Source: Streptomyces sp. NBC_00190 (lineage in GTDB: Bacteria; Actinomycetota; Actinomycetes; Streptomycetales; Streptomycetaceae). From it: a stretch of DNA of 64,000 nucleotides. Under the pieces are notes generated by a model that was not told the DNA's origin, ran no database searches, and worked only from the letters and a program-made list of their open reading frames with translations. Position 1 is the first letter of the stretch. The number at the start of each line of letters is the position of its first letter. The stretch lies in assembly GCF_036203305.1 (NCBI RefSeq), contig NZ_CP108131.1, positions 62,001-126,000 of the forward strand, in the 5' to 3' direction. The position numbers were made by a program, and so were the translations under genes. Of this stretch, positions 1 through 9,860 are shown piece by piece.

Positions 1-1
1 C

Positions 2-55
2 CGCCGGATCCTGCGTGAGCTCTTGATGGGCAGTCGGCTGATGGAGGGGATCTGA
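2..55 (+). CDS. C-terminal end of an upstream gene (partial)
   Basis: The first bases read as an open frame ending ELLMGSRLMEGI and a TGA at 53-55. That stop shares one base with the ATG of the lipoprotein gene (TGATG), the usual arrangement for translational coupling. Only 17 codons are in the window, so the product cannot be named. The overlap suggests the lipoprotein is the second gene of an operon that begins outside the window. Confidence 0.4.
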   Translation, partial: RRILRELLMGSRLMEGI

Positions 56-621
56 TGAAAACGCGGACGATGGTTAGCGTGGCGGTATCGGCATGCGTGG
101 CGCTGGTGGCTTGCGGGTGCGGTCCGGAGAAAGCGAAGGAGAACGCTGACGCAAAGCCTTCGCAGCCGTCCGCGTCCACACCGGCGAAAACACCCTCGGG
201 CACTCCGTCCGCGTCCGCCGGAACCGAGAAGCCGTCGGCCACTGTGACTGGTATCCAGCCCGCGCCCAGGACGAAGGAGCGCGCGATCCAGCGGTATGAG
301 CAGTACCTCCACGGCCTCGGGCGTGAGGACATCGGCACGGTCTGCGAAGTGGCCGGGCCCGGCGCGAAGAAGGCAGAGGAGCAGGGATTCGGTCCGTGCA
401 CGTCGACGTACGTGATCGTGTTTCAGATGATCTCACCCGAGCAGAAGAAGGCCCTACAGACCGCGACGGTCGATTCGCAGCGCGTCCCTGTGCGCACCCT
501 CGACAAGATCGAGATGCCGCTCGAAGCGGTCAGGTCCTCCGCCACCTTCTCCGAGGAAGACCTGGGCAGCTACACCCTGGAGTACCTCAAGAACGACTAC
601 TACGTCACCGACGGAAAGTGA
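55..621 (+). CDS. Secreted lipoprotein of unknown function
   Basis: This 188-residue protein has a classic lipoprotein signal peptide: a basic start (MKTRT), a hydrophobic stretch and a lipobox ending in Cys near residue 20-22 (VACGCG). A Ser/Pro/Thr/Lys-rich linker covers about residues 25-70. A folded domain of about 115 residues follows, with two further Cys residues that could pair. It should be exported and anchored to the outer face of the membrane. The layout (lipobox, linker, small domain) is common in actinomycetes, but I do not recognise the domain. The start overlaps the preceding stop by one base. Confidence 0.8.
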   Translation: MKTRTMVSVAVSACVALVACGCGPEKAKENADAKPSQPSASTPAKTPSGTPSASAGTEKPSATVTGIQPAPRTKERAIQRYEQYLHGLGREDIGTVCEVAGPGAKKAEEQGFGPCTSTYVIVFQMISPEQKKALQTATVDSQRVPVRTLDKIEMPLEAVRSSATFSEEDLGSYTLEYLKNDYYVTDGK

Positions 622-1229
622 CCCTCCGTACGGGCTGACCTGGCGGCAGAAGCGAATTCGTTGACGATCGGACCAAGGGGTCTGGATACGGGCGCGCTGA
701 CCTGTTCGAGAGCCGTGACGACACCGCGGCGAGGTGCAGTTCGTGCCCTGTGGGCAGGACGCGGTCCCGGAGGAGGAGTTCCGAACGCTGGGCGGTATGG
801 GATGTAGAAGACGACGAGGGGCACCATCCGGCGACTTGGACGTACGACGATGTTCGCCGTGGTGCGTGGAGCGGGGATGACTCTTGGATCGGCCCTGATG
901 GCCCTCGTGGTTTGGTGGATTGACATCCGTTGACCTGCTGCGACCTGCGGGTGGTCACCTGGTCCGGGCACCGCCCGCAGGGGTTCGCTGCGGGCAGCAG
1001 GCCCGGAGCGTCTCGGTGACAGCGACCTGCGACGCTGCGGGCCGTTGATCCAGGTGATGTCGTGGTTGATCAGTTCGTTGCTGGACCGAAGGGTCATCGC
1101 GCCGGTCTTGAGTCGGTGGCGGTGGGTCAGGCTGCGGAAGAGTAGATCGCTGTCGGGAGGCTGGAGGGGTTCGAGGACGGCTACGGCTCGCGCGGCCGGG
1201 CGCCGATAATCCAGGCGGCCGGGGTGCCG
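622..1229. other. No supportable gene (608 bp)
   Basis: Frames are open on both strands because of high GC, but none shows a believable start, domain or codon pattern. The right part probably belongs to the decayed IS cluster that begins at about 1230. Confidence 0.5.
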
Positions 1230-1726
1230 CTGGGATCGTGCTCGCCCTTGAAGGCGAGGTCGGCATCGGCCTGCGGCCCGCCGCGCTGGTCGCGGACACC
1301 GGATACGGCGCGAACGCCGACTTCCGAAACCGCCTGGAAGACCGCGGGCTCTCCTATGTCCTTCAAGTCAAGGGCGAGATGACTGCTCATGCAGAAGGCG
1401 CCGAACCGCATCAGCCCGCCTACGGCGGGATCGGCCCCAAGCCCCTGGCGCGCTACCGCACCCGCCCGCTCTCCTTGCGCGACCATGTGCTGGCTGCCGG
1501 ACGGCGCCAGGGCCGGACGGTCACCTGGCCCAAGGGTTCGAAAGCCGCGATGAGCTCGCACTTCGTGCTGCTGCGGGTCCGTCTCGCCGGGCGGCGGCCG
1601 AAGCCGGCTGCCGACGGGACGATCCCTCTGGTCTGGCTGATCGCCCAGTGGCCCGAAGGCGAGGCGGAGCCGGTGAAGTACTGGATCTCGAACCTGCCCG
1701 CCAAGGATCTGATCCGACTGGTGACC
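1230..1726 (+). pseudogene. IS701-family transposase fragment
   Basis: The frame carries the central part of an IS701-type DDE transposase, including the strand around a catalytic Asp (ALVADTGYGANADFR) and a downstream YVLQVKGE segment. It reads on through WLIAQWPEG and [12 protein letters not shown] and then stops matching near 1726, just before the conserved region holding the catalytic Glu. N- and C-terminal parts are missing. The right end abuts the truncated IS630 gene on the opposite strand, so one element probably inserted into or recombined with the other. Confidence 0.75.
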
Positions 1727-2411
1727 CGATCACCTTGCCGGCCGCGACTTCCAGGGCGGCGAAGAGGGTGGTGGTGCCGGCACGGATGCAGTCGTGGCTG
1801 CGTCGTTCGGGAACGCCGGGCATCATCGGCAGGACCGGCTGCGACCGGTCCAGGGCCTGGATCTGCGACTTCTCGTGCACGCAGAGAACCAGGGCCTTCT
1901 CCGGCGGGTCGAGGTAGAGACCGACGACGTCGCGGACCTTGTCAATGAAGAACGGGTCCGTGGAGAGCTTGAACGTCTGCGAGCGGTGCGGGGCGAGCGC
2001 AAACGCCCGCCAGATCCTCGAGACCGTCGACTGCGACATCCCGGTCGCCGCGGCCATCGACCTCGTCGACCAGTGGGTCGCGTTCTTCGGTTTCTCCTCG
2101 AGTGTCCCGACGATCACTCGCTCCACATCGGCGTCGGTGATTTTCCGCGGTACACCCGGCCTGGGCTCGTCACACAGACCGTCCAGGCCGTGCTCCAGGA
2201 AGCGCCGCCGCCAGGTGCGGACCGTGTCCGGAGCGATCCACAGCCGACGGGACACCTCCATAATCGAGTGGCCGTCTGCGCACTCCAGCACGATCCGCGC
2301 CCGCTGAGCCAAAGCCTGCGCGGTCGTGCGCCGACGCACCCAGCCCTCCAACACAACCTGCTGGGCATCAGTCAGTGGCAACGGCGGAATCTTCGGTCCC
2401 GGACGGCTCAT
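1727..2411 (-). pseudogene. IS630-family transposase, 3'-truncated
   Basis: The product starts [17 protein letters not shown] and has the winged-helix DNA-binding domains of IS630 transposases ([20 protein letters not shown]), the linker with [13 protein letters not shown], and the first part of the DDE domain ([19 protein letters not shown]). The family pattern is lost after [12 protein letters not shown], where the frame runs into antisense IS701 sequence. About 225 of roughly 350 residues remain and the second and third catalytic acids are absent. Its ATG overlaps the stop of the next minus-strand gene. Confidence 0.8.
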
Positions 2412-2755
2412 ACCGAACTAACGCCAAACCTCAGACTCAGGTCACTAGCGACGGAGCTGCTGCCCATGACCAGGGTGTAGGGGCGGGCGAGTTCTGTCAG
2501 CGGCACGGACGCCTGCCCGGCGGACTTGTCCGCGACCAGCCCGGCCTCGGCACCAATCGCCCCCAAGAGCCTGTCGCAAACTTCCGTCGCGGCGGGCCCC
2601 TGAGGCTGTGCGGTCCTCGAAAAGGCACCCGCGCAGCCGTCGGTGTCCGCTGGGACAACCAGCACAGCGGTGGCCGCGTCGCTCGTCACTATCGCCGTGC
2701 TCGCCGGACGAGAGCCCACCAAGGCGTAGGCGCCAGCGAGGCCGGCCAGCGCCAT
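2408..2755 (-). CDS. Hypothetical exported or membrane protein, probably truncated
   Basis: The 115-residue product begins with a hydrophobic segment ([14 protein letters not shown]) preceded in frame by basic residues, so it could be a signal anchor. A Cys-containing domain follows. Its stop overlaps the IS630 start (ATGA), and the last six residues look like read-through into the element, so the original 3' end was probably replaced. It lies about 80 bp downstream of the decarboxylase on the same strand and may have been co-transcribed. No family recognised. Confidence 0.45.
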   Translation of the reverse strand: MALAGLAGAYALVGSRPASTAIVTSDAATAVLVVPADTDGCAGAFSRTAQPQGPAATEVCDRLLGAIGAEAGLVADKSAGQASVPLTELARPYTLVMGSSSVASDLSLRFGVSSV

Positions 2756-2836
2756 GGACGCCCTGGCCCGCGCACTTCTCCGCGGGCCATGTCGAGGAGG
2801 CCCTGCACGGTCTCCCGTACGCCGGGACGTGGGGGC

Positions 2837-5170
2837 TTACGGGGCTTGGGTGTCCTGACGTACGCATTCGATGAGGTAGTCGCCGGTGTCGGGGTCGATG
2901 GTGACGCCGTGTGCTTCGCTGTGGAAGCCGGGGAAGGCGCGGTCGAATGCCTCCAGTGCGCCGAGGTAGCGCAGGACCGGGCCGTCGGGGGCTCCGAGTG
3001 CTTCTCCAGGCATCAGGACGGGGATCCCGGGCGGAGTTACGGTGACCATGGCTGCGGCCACCCTGCCGGCGGCTTGGGCGAGGGGGAGGCGTTCGGTGCC
3101 GCCCCGGATCAGCTGCTGGTAACAGGTCTGGGGCGGGACGACCGGTTCGGGCAGGTCCTGGAAGGCGGTGTCCAGGGCGTCGATCAGTTCGGCTCGGGTG
3201 AGGTGTTCGTGCATCTCCTGGCACAAACCGCGCAGGGTCGTGCCGCCATAGCGCTGCGGGTGGCGCTCGACCAGGTGGGGCAGTACCTGCCGCAGTGGGG
3301 TGTCGGCGTCGTGGAGGGCTTTGAAGTCCATGAGAGCGTCCATCAGGGTGCCCCATTTGCCCTTGGTGATGCCCATGGAGAACAAGATGAGTGTGGTGTA
3401 GGTGTCGGTCTTCTCCACGACGATGCCGCGGCCCGCGAGGTAGGCGGTGAGGATGCGGGCGGGGATGCCCCAGGTGTCCGTCTCGCCGCGCGCGTTGACG
3501 CCTGGGCAGGTCAGCGTCACTTTGATGGGGTCCAGCAGGCACTGTCCGCGGCTCAGTCCCGGGAAGCCGTGCCAGTCCGCGTCGGGGTCGAGCTCCCAGC
3601 AGCGGGGGTCGGCGGCCAGCAGCACGGGGGAGGCGTCGGCGAAGGGGACGGTGGTCCCGTCGGCCGGGTCGGTGACGGTATCGGGCTGCCAGACGCCGAA
3701 GAACCACGGCAGCCGGTCGCCGGCGTCCGCGATCCGGCGTCCTGTTCGCACGACGGCCTGCCGGAACCGGATCGCTTCGGTGACCGCCTCGTTGACCAGC
3801 CACTCGCCCTGTGGCCCGTCCATCATCGCCGCGGCCACATCCAGCGAGGCGATCACCGGATACAGGGCCGAGGTAGTGCCGTGCATCATGAACGCCTCGT
3901 TGAACCGGTGGTGTTCGACCGGCGCCCGGGGTGAGGACTTCACGTGCACCATGGCACTCTGCGACAAGGCGGCCAGCAGCTTGTGCGTGGACTGGGTAGC
4001 GAAAACGGTGGGACGTTCCTCGCTCGCGAAGGTGTCCGGGCCCACGGCCATGCCATAGCGGCCGGCGTAGAGGGGGTGGAAGCGGGCGTAGGCGAACCAG
4101 GCTTCGTCGAAGTGCAGACGGGGAGTACTGGGGGCCAGGGCACGCGCGGTCTGCACGGTGTCGTAGCACAGACCGTCATAGGTCGAGTTGGTGATCACCG
4201 CGTACTCAGCCTGGGGGGAGACCGCCCCTGGCGTCAGCGGGTGGGCGGCGATCCTGGCGGCCACCGCTGCGGGCAGGGTCTCACTGGCAGGGAGAGGGCC
4301 CGCCAGGCCGTATCCGTTGCGGGTCGGGACGAGGTAGACCGGTCGGGCACCGGAGATCACCAGGCCGTGCAGCACGGACTTGTGGCAGTTGCGGTCCACC
4401 AATGCGATCTCGTCGGCGGTGACGCAGTAGTGACCCACCATGCGGTCGGCCGTGGAGTCACCATGCAGCACGAAGTACGTCCGGTCCGCGCCGAAGACGC
4501 GTGCGGCGTTACGCTCGGCGTCCCCGATGGGACCGCTGTGCTCGAAGAGGGAACCCAGCTCCTCCACCGAGATCGACAGGTCGGTGCGGAAGAGCCGCTC
4601 ACCGTAGTAGTCGAAGAAGGCCCGGCCGACGGGCGACTTCAAGAACGCCACCCCGCCGGAGTGCGCCGGGGTGTGCCATGAGTATTCGTGGGCGTCGTCG
4701 AACCGTCGCAGCGCTTTGAAGAACGGCGGCAGGATGGAGTCGCCATAGGCGCGTGCCGCATTGAAGACTCGGCCGGCGATGAAGGACGGCGTGTCCTCCA
4801 AAGGCCAGATGTAGCCGACAGCGGTCTCGGCCACCCACAGGGGCAGGCGGTCCAGGCCGTGGTCCGCCTCCTCGCTCATGACGACGAAAACAGGCAGGGC
4901 CGTGAACCGGCGGATAATCTGCCGCAGGACTGCCCCTCCCCCGCCCTCGGCGCCTGCGCCGGTCTCGGACGGCAGGTCCCAGGCGACGACCGCGGCCGTC
5001 AAGCCTGCCTCAGTACGCAGGGCGGCACAGGCCCCCTCGACCGTCCGCGCCCACCGCACCTCCAGCCCGCGGTCCTCCAACTCCTTGCCGATCCGCCGCA
5101 GCTGGTCACCGCCGACGCCCCGGCCCAAAGGGTCCTCGCGCAAGGCTAGCAGGACACTACCGTTTGCCAT
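2837..5170 (-). CDS. Orn/Lys/Arg decarboxylase, PLP-dependent (fold type I)
   Basis: The 777-residue protein matches the bacterial Orn/Lys/Arg decarboxylase family in length and domain order. It has an N-terminal response-regulator-like wing (about 1-130), a PLP domain (about 135-590) and a C-terminal domain. The PLP lysine is K397 in TQSTHKLLAALSQSAMVHV, and D355 in FDEAWF would contact the cofactor nitrogen. WHTPAH and LFRTDLSISVEELGSLF are typical family segments. I chose the ATG at 5170 because GGAGAG lies just upstream; an in-frame extension to 5296 has no ribosome site. It should make cadaverine, putrescine or agmatine in the cytosol; the substrate cannot be told by eye. Confidence 0.9.
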   Translation of the reverse strand: MANGSVLLALREDPLGRGVGGDQLRRIGKELEDRGLEVRWARTVEGACAALRTEAGLTAAVVAWDLPSETGAGAEGGGGAVLRQIIRRFTALPVFVVMSEEADHGLDRLPLWVAETAVGYIWPLEDTPSFIAGRVFNAARAYGDSILPPFFKALRRFDDAHEYSWHTPAHSGGVAFLKSPVGRAFFDYYGERLFRTDLSISVEELGSLFEHSGPIGDAERNAARVFGADRTYFVLHGDSTADRMVGHYCVTADEIALVDRNCHKSVLHGLVISGARPVYLVPTRNGYGLAGPLPASETLPAAVAARIAAHPLTPGAVSPQAEYAVITNSTYDGLCYDTVQTARALAPSTPRLHFDEAWFAYARFHPLYAGRYGMAVGPDTFASEERPTVFATQSTHKLLAALSQSAMVHVKSSPRAPVEHHRFNEAFMMHGTTSALYPVIASLDVAAAMMDGPQGEWLVNEAVTEAIRFRQAVVRTGRRIADAGDRLPWFFGVWQPDTVTDPADGTTVPFADASPVLLAADPRCWELDPDADWHGFPGLSRGQCLLDPIKVTLTCPGVNARGETDTWGIPARILTAYLAGRGIVVEKTDTYTTLILFSMGITKGKWGTLMDALMDFKALHDADTPLRQVLPHLVERHPQRYGGTTLRGLCQEMHEHLTRAELIDALDTAFQDLPEPVVPPQTCYQQLIRGGTERLPLAQAAGRVAAAMVTVTPPGIPVLMPGEALGAPDGPVLRYLGALEAFDRAFPGFHSEAHGVTIDPDTGDYLIECVRQDTQAP

Positions 5171-5451
5171 GACACTCTCCACCCACGTGCGCACCAAGCC
5201 GCCCGACAGGCCAAGTGTCGAGTGCAAACGCCAAGGATCGTGTCGAAAACCGGCAGCCTCACCCGTTCGAGGAGTCGTAAAGCCAGACAGGGCCATGCAG
5301 GTCGCGGACCGGCCACAGCCGCAACCACCGCGGGCCGCCCAGGTCCCAGAAGACCGGGGTGCTGCGCACGCTCACCCGGCGGGTCCTGCTCCGGACCCCG
5401 GCACTCCTCTGCCGTGACATCCAGGCGCGGCTTCCGCAAGCTGATCCGCTC

Positions 5452-5720
5452 AGGATCCGATAGCGGACTCGCTGTCGGGGTGGATGTGGAAGACCTGATC
5501 CAGGCCGACGACGCGCAGCACGCGCAACGTGTTGGCGGGGACGGCCCAAAGGCGATGTCGGCCTGGGCAGCCAGGGCGTGGTTGCGGGCCGCGATCAGGG
5601 TGCTGATTCCGCTGGAGGCACAGAATTCCATGCGGTCGAACGGTCCGGGGTGATGAGCGCTTCGAGATAGTCGTGGCAGATGCGTGCCATCGGGCTGTTC
5701 GTGACGGATGAACGCTCACA
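5452..5720 (-). pseudogene. Decayed STAS-domain anti-sigma-factor antagonist
   Basis: Pieces of an anti-anti-sigma STAS domain can be joined across frames. They include the phosphoacceptor-loop region MEFCASSGISTLIAARN and, after a frameshift near 5545, VPANTLRVLRVVGLDQVF with an ordinary C-terminal tail. Another shift separates the upstream part (HDYLEALITP). No single frame encodes the domain. Streptomycetes carry many such SpoIIAA/RsbV-like genes. Confidence 0.6.
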
Positions 5721-5907
5721 GAAGCTCGCCCCCGCCAGCCCTTCCGGCGGCCAGCCTGGTGCCCCGCATGGCCCGTCACGTGGCAACGCTGCTTCACCCT
5801 CGTACAACGCCACATCGAAGCCGGCGGGCATCTGCCCGCGGTTCCCGGGGAGTCGTAGTCCAGGGCAAGGACCTCGAAGCAGTGAGCCTTTTCCATCCTC
5901 ACGCTGA

Positions 5908-6158
5908 CGCGTGGTGGAGGACGAGGATGGCCTTCACGATGTCGGTGGTCCGGTGGTGCTGCAGCGGAGCTTGCGGAGTAGGCGCCAGCCCTTCAGGACG
6001 GCCATGGCCTGCTCTCGCCGACGCACCGGATCTTGGCGTGGCTGCTGTTGTGACGTCGCTTCCAGCGCTTGAGCTGGCGGCTCCGGAAGGGCACCCGGAT
6101 GTGCCGGCCGGCCCCTTGGTACGCCTTGTCCGCCCAGCATTTCAGCAGCCGCCGTCAC
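5908..6158 (-). pseudogene. IS5-family transposase, C-terminal fragment
   Basis: The reverse strand gives LKCWADKAYQG, then QLKRWKRRHNSSHAKIRC, and after frameshifts a tail ending VKAILVLHH. This matches the last third of the intact transposase at 59874-60650. The inner edge falls directly on the truncated coding fragment at 6154, showing that the element disrupted that gene. Confidence 0.75.
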
Positions 6159-6288
6159 GGATCTGCTGCTCGACCAGATAGAGAAGTGGACACAACGCGG
6201 GGTGCTGGACGCCTCGCAGAGCAGCGAGCTCAAGTTCCTCACCGCGAAGACGTTCATCGAACGGCAGTCACCCGGGGGTGAGGCATGA
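6154..6288 (+). pseudogene. C-terminal remnant of a gene upstream of the TPR-SARP gene
   Basis: The frame reads DLLLDQIEKWTQRGVLDAS and on to FIERQSPGGEA before TGA at 6286-6288, which overlaps the ATG of the next gene (ATGA). The 5' part is replaced by the IS5 fragment. The product is unknown; the overlap indicates it was translationally coupled to the TPR gene. Confidence 0.5.
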
Positions 6289-7835
6289 CCAATTCCTGGC
6301 AGGAAGCCGCCGCCCACGCCGAGCGGGCCCTGCGCGGTGACCTCGCGGCCAGACAGCTCGCCCAAGCCGCCGTCGCCGAGCTGCGCACCCAACCGCCGCC
6401 GCTCCACCATCCCCACTTCGGCAGGGACTTCGGCTATCTCGCCGCCCTGCTCGACACGCTCGACCTGCTGGAGGACTCACACCGGCTGATCGAGCACGTC
6501 GTGGGGCTGATCTTCCTGGATCCTGCGCCCACCGACCTCTCCCACGAGGGCCGCAACAACCTCGCAGTCGCGCTGGCGGACCGCGGCGAACTCACGGCCG
6601 CGGCCGCCTTGCTGTCGACCATGGTGGTCTTCCCCCGGCCGGGCGGGACCGGATCGTCGCTGGAGACGGCCCGCACACTGGCCAATGTCGCGGCGATCAA
6701 GCTACGCCTGGGCGCGTCGGCCGGCGCCGGCCAGGCAGCCGGGCAGGCTCTTCGGCTCCTGCCCCGTGGTGAGCAGTCCGAGGATGGTCTCGACGTGCGG
6801 TTGCTGACCGAGTCGGTACTGGCCGCGGTCGCGCGACTGGAACGACGGCACGAGGACGCGGACCGCTGGGTGGACGCGATCGCCGAAACGGCTCGGCAGC
6901 TCACCCGTCTTCTCGGCGGCGATCACCCGAAGGGCCTGGCGGCGCTGGTCACCCTGGCGCGGGCCGAGTTCGAGTCGGCCAAGGCGGTCGGTGACGGCGA
7001 GCGAATGGAACGTGCTGCCGACATCCTGGCCGTCACCGCCCAGAAAGCATCCGCGACTCTCGGTCCCCGTCATCCGCTCGCGTTGTCCGCCCTCGCCAAT
7101 TTGGCGACCACCGAGTTCGAGTCCGCTCGGACAAACCGGGATGAACGCCGCCTCCAAGGTGCACTCGCGCTGGTCGCGGCCGCGATCAGGCCGTCGGCAG
7201 ACGAACGGCAGGACACCACCCGGAAGCGGGGACTGGCGGACGTTTCCCGCCGACGCCGGTCCACCACCGAGATGCTGCGCTTCAGCGTGCTCGGCCCGGT
7301 GCGGGCTTGGCGCGACAACGAACTGCTGCCCGAAGGCGCCCCCCAGCAGCGCGCCCTGCTCGCCGCGCTCCTGCTGCGCGACGGCCGCACCGCCACCGCA
7401 CCCGAACTCGTCGACGCCATCTGGGGCGAGGACCCACCGTCGCACGCTCTGGCAGCCCTGCGCACGTACGCCGCCCGGCTGCGAAAGATGCTCGATCCCG
7501 GACTCCTCGTCTCCGAATCCGGCGGCTACGCCATCCGCACCCCCACTGATTCCCTCGACCTCGGCATAATAGCCCGCCACCTCGCCGCCGACGCCGACCG
7601 CGCCCGCGCCGCCGGCGACCATGCCCTCGCCCGTACTCTGATCGCCCGTGCACTCGACCTCTGGGACGGTGAGCCGCTCACGGGGGTCCCGGGCCCGCAA
7701 GCCGCGACCGAGCGCACCCGGCTCGCCGAATGGCGACTCCAACTGATCGAGATCCGCATCGACCTGGACCTGCAAGCCGGACGCCACGCCGAGGCCGTTT
7801 CCGAACTCACCGCGCTCACCGCCGCCCACCCGTAG
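6285..7835 (+). CDS. Chimeric protein: TPR-like N-terminus joined to truncated SARP (OmpR-type HTH plus BTAD)
   Basis: Residues 1 to about 310 are helical TPR/kinesin-light-chain-like repeats (ARTLANVAAIKLRLG, then two copies of a HPxxLAxLxxLA pattern). After an Arg-rich joint (TRKRGLADVSRRRRSTTE) the sequence restarts as a typical SARP N-terminus: MLRFSVLGPVRAWRDNELL, a winged helix with LVDAIWGEDPPSHALAALRT, and the start of the BTAD domain (ARALDLWDGEPLTGVPG). It ends at TAAHP followed by TAG in the middle of BTAD. A full SARP-AfsR protein would continue through BTAD and NB-ARC. It is either a fusion regulator or a decayed one; the frame is otherwise intact. Confidence 0.6.
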   Translation: MTNSWQEAAAHAERALRGDLAARQLAQAAVAELRTQPPPLHHPHFGRDFGYLAALLDTLDLLEDSHRLIEHVVGLIFLDPAPTDLSHEGRNNLAVALADRGELTAAAALLSTMVVFPRPGGTGSSLETARTLANVAAIKLRLGASAGAGQAAGQALRLLPRGEQSEDGLDVRLLTESVLAAVARLERRHEDADRWVDAIAETARQLTRLLGGDHPKGLAALVTLARAEFESAKAVGDGERMERAADILAVTAQKASATLGPRHPLALSALANLATTEFESARTNRDERRLQGALALVAAAIRPSADERQDTTRKRGLADVSRRRRSTTEMLRFSVLGPVRAWRDNELLPEGAPQQRALLAALLLRDGRTATAPELVDAIWGEDPPSHALAALRTYAARLRKMLDPGLLVSESGGYAIRTPTDSLDLGIIARHLAADADRARAAGDHALARTLIARALDLWDGEPLTGVPGPQAATERTRLAEWRLQLIEIRIDLDLQAGRHAEAVSELTALTAAHP

Positions 7836-8085
7836 GACCTGGCCGACGCGGGAGCGGACGCGAGCCAGTACGAGACCACCGCCACAGCCGTACGGGAGGC
7901 GGCGCGGGCGGCGGGCGACGCGCGCGCGGAGGCCCGTGCCCGGATCGCATACACCTCGCTGCTCCTGGCATCCGGGCGGTTCGAGCAGGCCGACCAGGAG
8001 GCGCGGATCGCGGTGAAACTGGCCCGCACCAGCGGCGATACCCTGCCGGTGGGGGCGGGTCTACACGACCGTGGGGTCATCGCGG
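7836..8085 (+). pseudogene. Distal TPR piece of the SARP/AfsR-like gene, beyond a stop codon
   Basis: Directly after the TAG, the same frame stays open and reads like TPR sequence (YETTATAVREAARAAGDAR, ASGRFEQADQEARIAVKLA). The NB-ARC part expected between BTAD and TPR is missing. An internal deletion plus the nonsense codon explains the arrangement. Confidence 0.55.
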
Positions 8086-8209
8086 CCGAGCCAGTGTTCG
8101 CCCAGACAATTCGCACCACCGGGTGGATTTGCGGCACAAGCACAGCGGCCGCAGTCCTGGCCTTGGTGGTCACACTGCTGCTCACAGCATCGTCTGACGG
8201 CGCGTCGGC

Positions 8210-8455
8210 GCTTCAGGCCGAAGCGAACGGCGAACTCGACGAAGTGGCCCGGGCCAAGCAGCGCTGGTCCTCCTCTCCGGCACCGTAGGCGGCGGCGAAC
8301 GCCGTCAACAGCTGCTCGGTGGGCAGCCGCCGGCCGGTCAGTGCGCTGTGCGCGCTGTGGGAGGGCTGGCCCGCGGCTGCGGGCGCCGCAATCGGTTCGC
8401 GCGGGCTCGGTTCTCCGGCGGCCGCCCTCAGGCGCCGGATCGCCCGGGTCCCACC
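8210..8455 (-). pseudogene. Fragment of an HTH-domain regulator
   Basis: One minus-strand frame reads RLRAAAGEPSPRE, then ALTGRRLPTEQLLTAFAAAY. This is the N-terminal helix-turn-helix pattern of actinomycete XRE/nSTAND proteins. It ends shortly after at a TGA, and the neighbouring frame continues the likely sequence, so a frameshift is probable. No NTPase domain follows. Confidence 0.45.
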
Positions 8456-8629
8456 GGCGTGGTGATCCGCCCCGGCACGTACGGGGCGCCGCGGGTCCTC
8501 GGTGGCCGGGCAGCGCCTGCGGTGGCCGCCCACAGCTGCTGTCAGGAGAGGACCGGGCAGGTAAGCGGTCCGCTCTACCCCTCCTCGCTCTGAGGCGAGG
8601 GTTTGAGGGCGGGGCGTTATCCTGCTGAG

Positions 8630-8890
8630 CACATGGGGCGCCTGATTGCCCATGCAGGTACGCCCGTGCGTTTCTCCGGCGTGAGGTCGCGGTTGACAGT
8701 TCAACAGATCTTCTGGATGGCTGCGTCAGGTTCGGGGAGGACCACATTCCACAGCTGCGCTGTCTTGTCGAGGCTGCCGGTGACCAAGGACAAGGTACGG
8801 CCGTCGGGGCTGAACGCCACCGAGTGCACTGAGTTGGTGTGCCCGATCAGGTGGTGCGGAACTTGCCGGTGGCCACATCGGAGTTCGGGG
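8630..8890 (-). pseudogene. WD40-repeat protein, C-terminal fragment
   Basis: The reverse strand has a clear last WD40 blade, HLIGHTNSVHSVAFSPDG, then LVTGSLDKTAQLWNV and the usual tail PDAAIQKIC. A stop follows at once; another frame then continues with AYLHGQSGAPCA, the end typical of these nSTAND-WD40 proteins. Upstream blades are degraded (DVATGKFRT in a different frame). Confidence 0.7.
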
Positions 8891-9043
8891 CGTCCTTGCG
8901 GCGGTTGACCGCGGACGGCAAGGCGTAGCTGCTGGTGTTGGGCGACGTCCGGTTGTTCGACCGGATCCGGTCGGGCATGGACGGCCTGCGGGGCGCCGGG
9001 GGATCAGTACCGCTGCGGCGCCTGCCCCGGGGCCTGGTCTTCG

Positions 9044-9712
9044 CTACTTCCAGACGAGGACGTCGATGGTCACCGTGTGCTGCTTCTGGTCGACCTGCCC
9101 GACGGTCACCCGTGCGTACCTGCCCTCGTCGCTCTTGACACACAGGACCGTGCCTTTGGTCATCTTGTCGGAGACGAGGGGGCTGGTCACGTAGCCGGGT
9201 TTGTCGCACGCGGCCTTGTCGGGTGCCGTCTGCACCACCCTATGGCTGCTCCACAGGGTGCCGTCACTCATGAAGTAGAGGTCGCTTGGAAGGGCCGAGT
9301 TGCTGTACCCCCAATTCGCCGACTCATCGAACGTCTTGTCCAGGTTGATGCCGTAGCCCCGCGCAATCACGAGGCTGTCTTCCGCCCGCCACACGGTTGG
9401 CGCGGTGGCGTCTGATGGGGGTGGCGCACTCGGTCCGACAGATTCAGCAGGTGCGGGCGTCGTCGGATTGACGGTTACCGGAACAGACGCGGTAGGCCGA
9501 GGGCTGGTGGAAGGTGAGGTTGAAGGGGGGCCCGGGGACTTCGGCGTGTTGAGCACACCTCCGATGATGGCGGCCAACAGCGCGGCGCCTGCCGGGACCA
9601 TCAGCACGGGATTCCGCCACCACGGGTTGGGCGAGCGGGTCGTCGCCTGAACCCCGTCCGGCCCTCGTGCGCCGCCATCTGCCTGATTGCCGTCGTCCGG
9701 TCCCTGAGTCAT
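9044..9712 (-). CDS. Single-pass membrane protein with extracytoplasmic domain
   Basis: The 222-residue protein starts at the ATG at 9712, behind a G-rich ribosome site. A polar cytoplasmic tail (1-33) leads to one transmembrane helix (about 34-52, PVLMVPAGAALLAAIIGGVL). A Pro/Ser/Thr linker (about 55-105) precedes an extracellular domain containing GYGINLDKTFDES and two Cys residues that could form a disulphide. I do not recognise the domain. Neighbours are decayed, so context gives no function. Confidence 0.7.
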   Translation of the reverse strand: MTQGPDDGNQADGGARGPDGVQATTRSPNPWWRNPVLMVPAGAALLAAIIGGVLNTPKSPGPPSTSPSTSPRPTASVPVTVNPTTPAPAESVGPSAPPPSDATAPTVWRAEDSLVIARGYGINLDKTFDESANWGYSNSALPSDLYFMSDGTLWSSHRVVQTAPDKAACDKPGYVTSPLVSDKMTKGTVLCVKSDEGRYARVTVGQVDQKQHTVTIDVLVWK

Positions 9713-9860
9713 GGCCCCCCGATCCCCTACCTGCTCCGATGCACTCCCCTTGCCCGACCTGCGGCACAGCAACCATCCTCCTGCGTAGGGAACTTGATTT
9801 CATAGCCTGACTCTGTCGGGGATCTTGAGGATCCCCGGCGGGGCGGCGTGATCAACGGGC

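Noticed and set aside
2445..4169. 574-codon open frame on the minus strand
   Set aside because: It is an off-frame shadow of the decarboxylase gene: Arg/Pro-rich, no domain, and the true frame has the PLP motifs.
8013..8288. Hydrophobic segment suggesting a membrane protein (AAAVLALVVTLLLTA)
   Set aside because: It lies opposite the HTH fragment, lacks a ribosome site, and continues the decayed SARP region out of frame.
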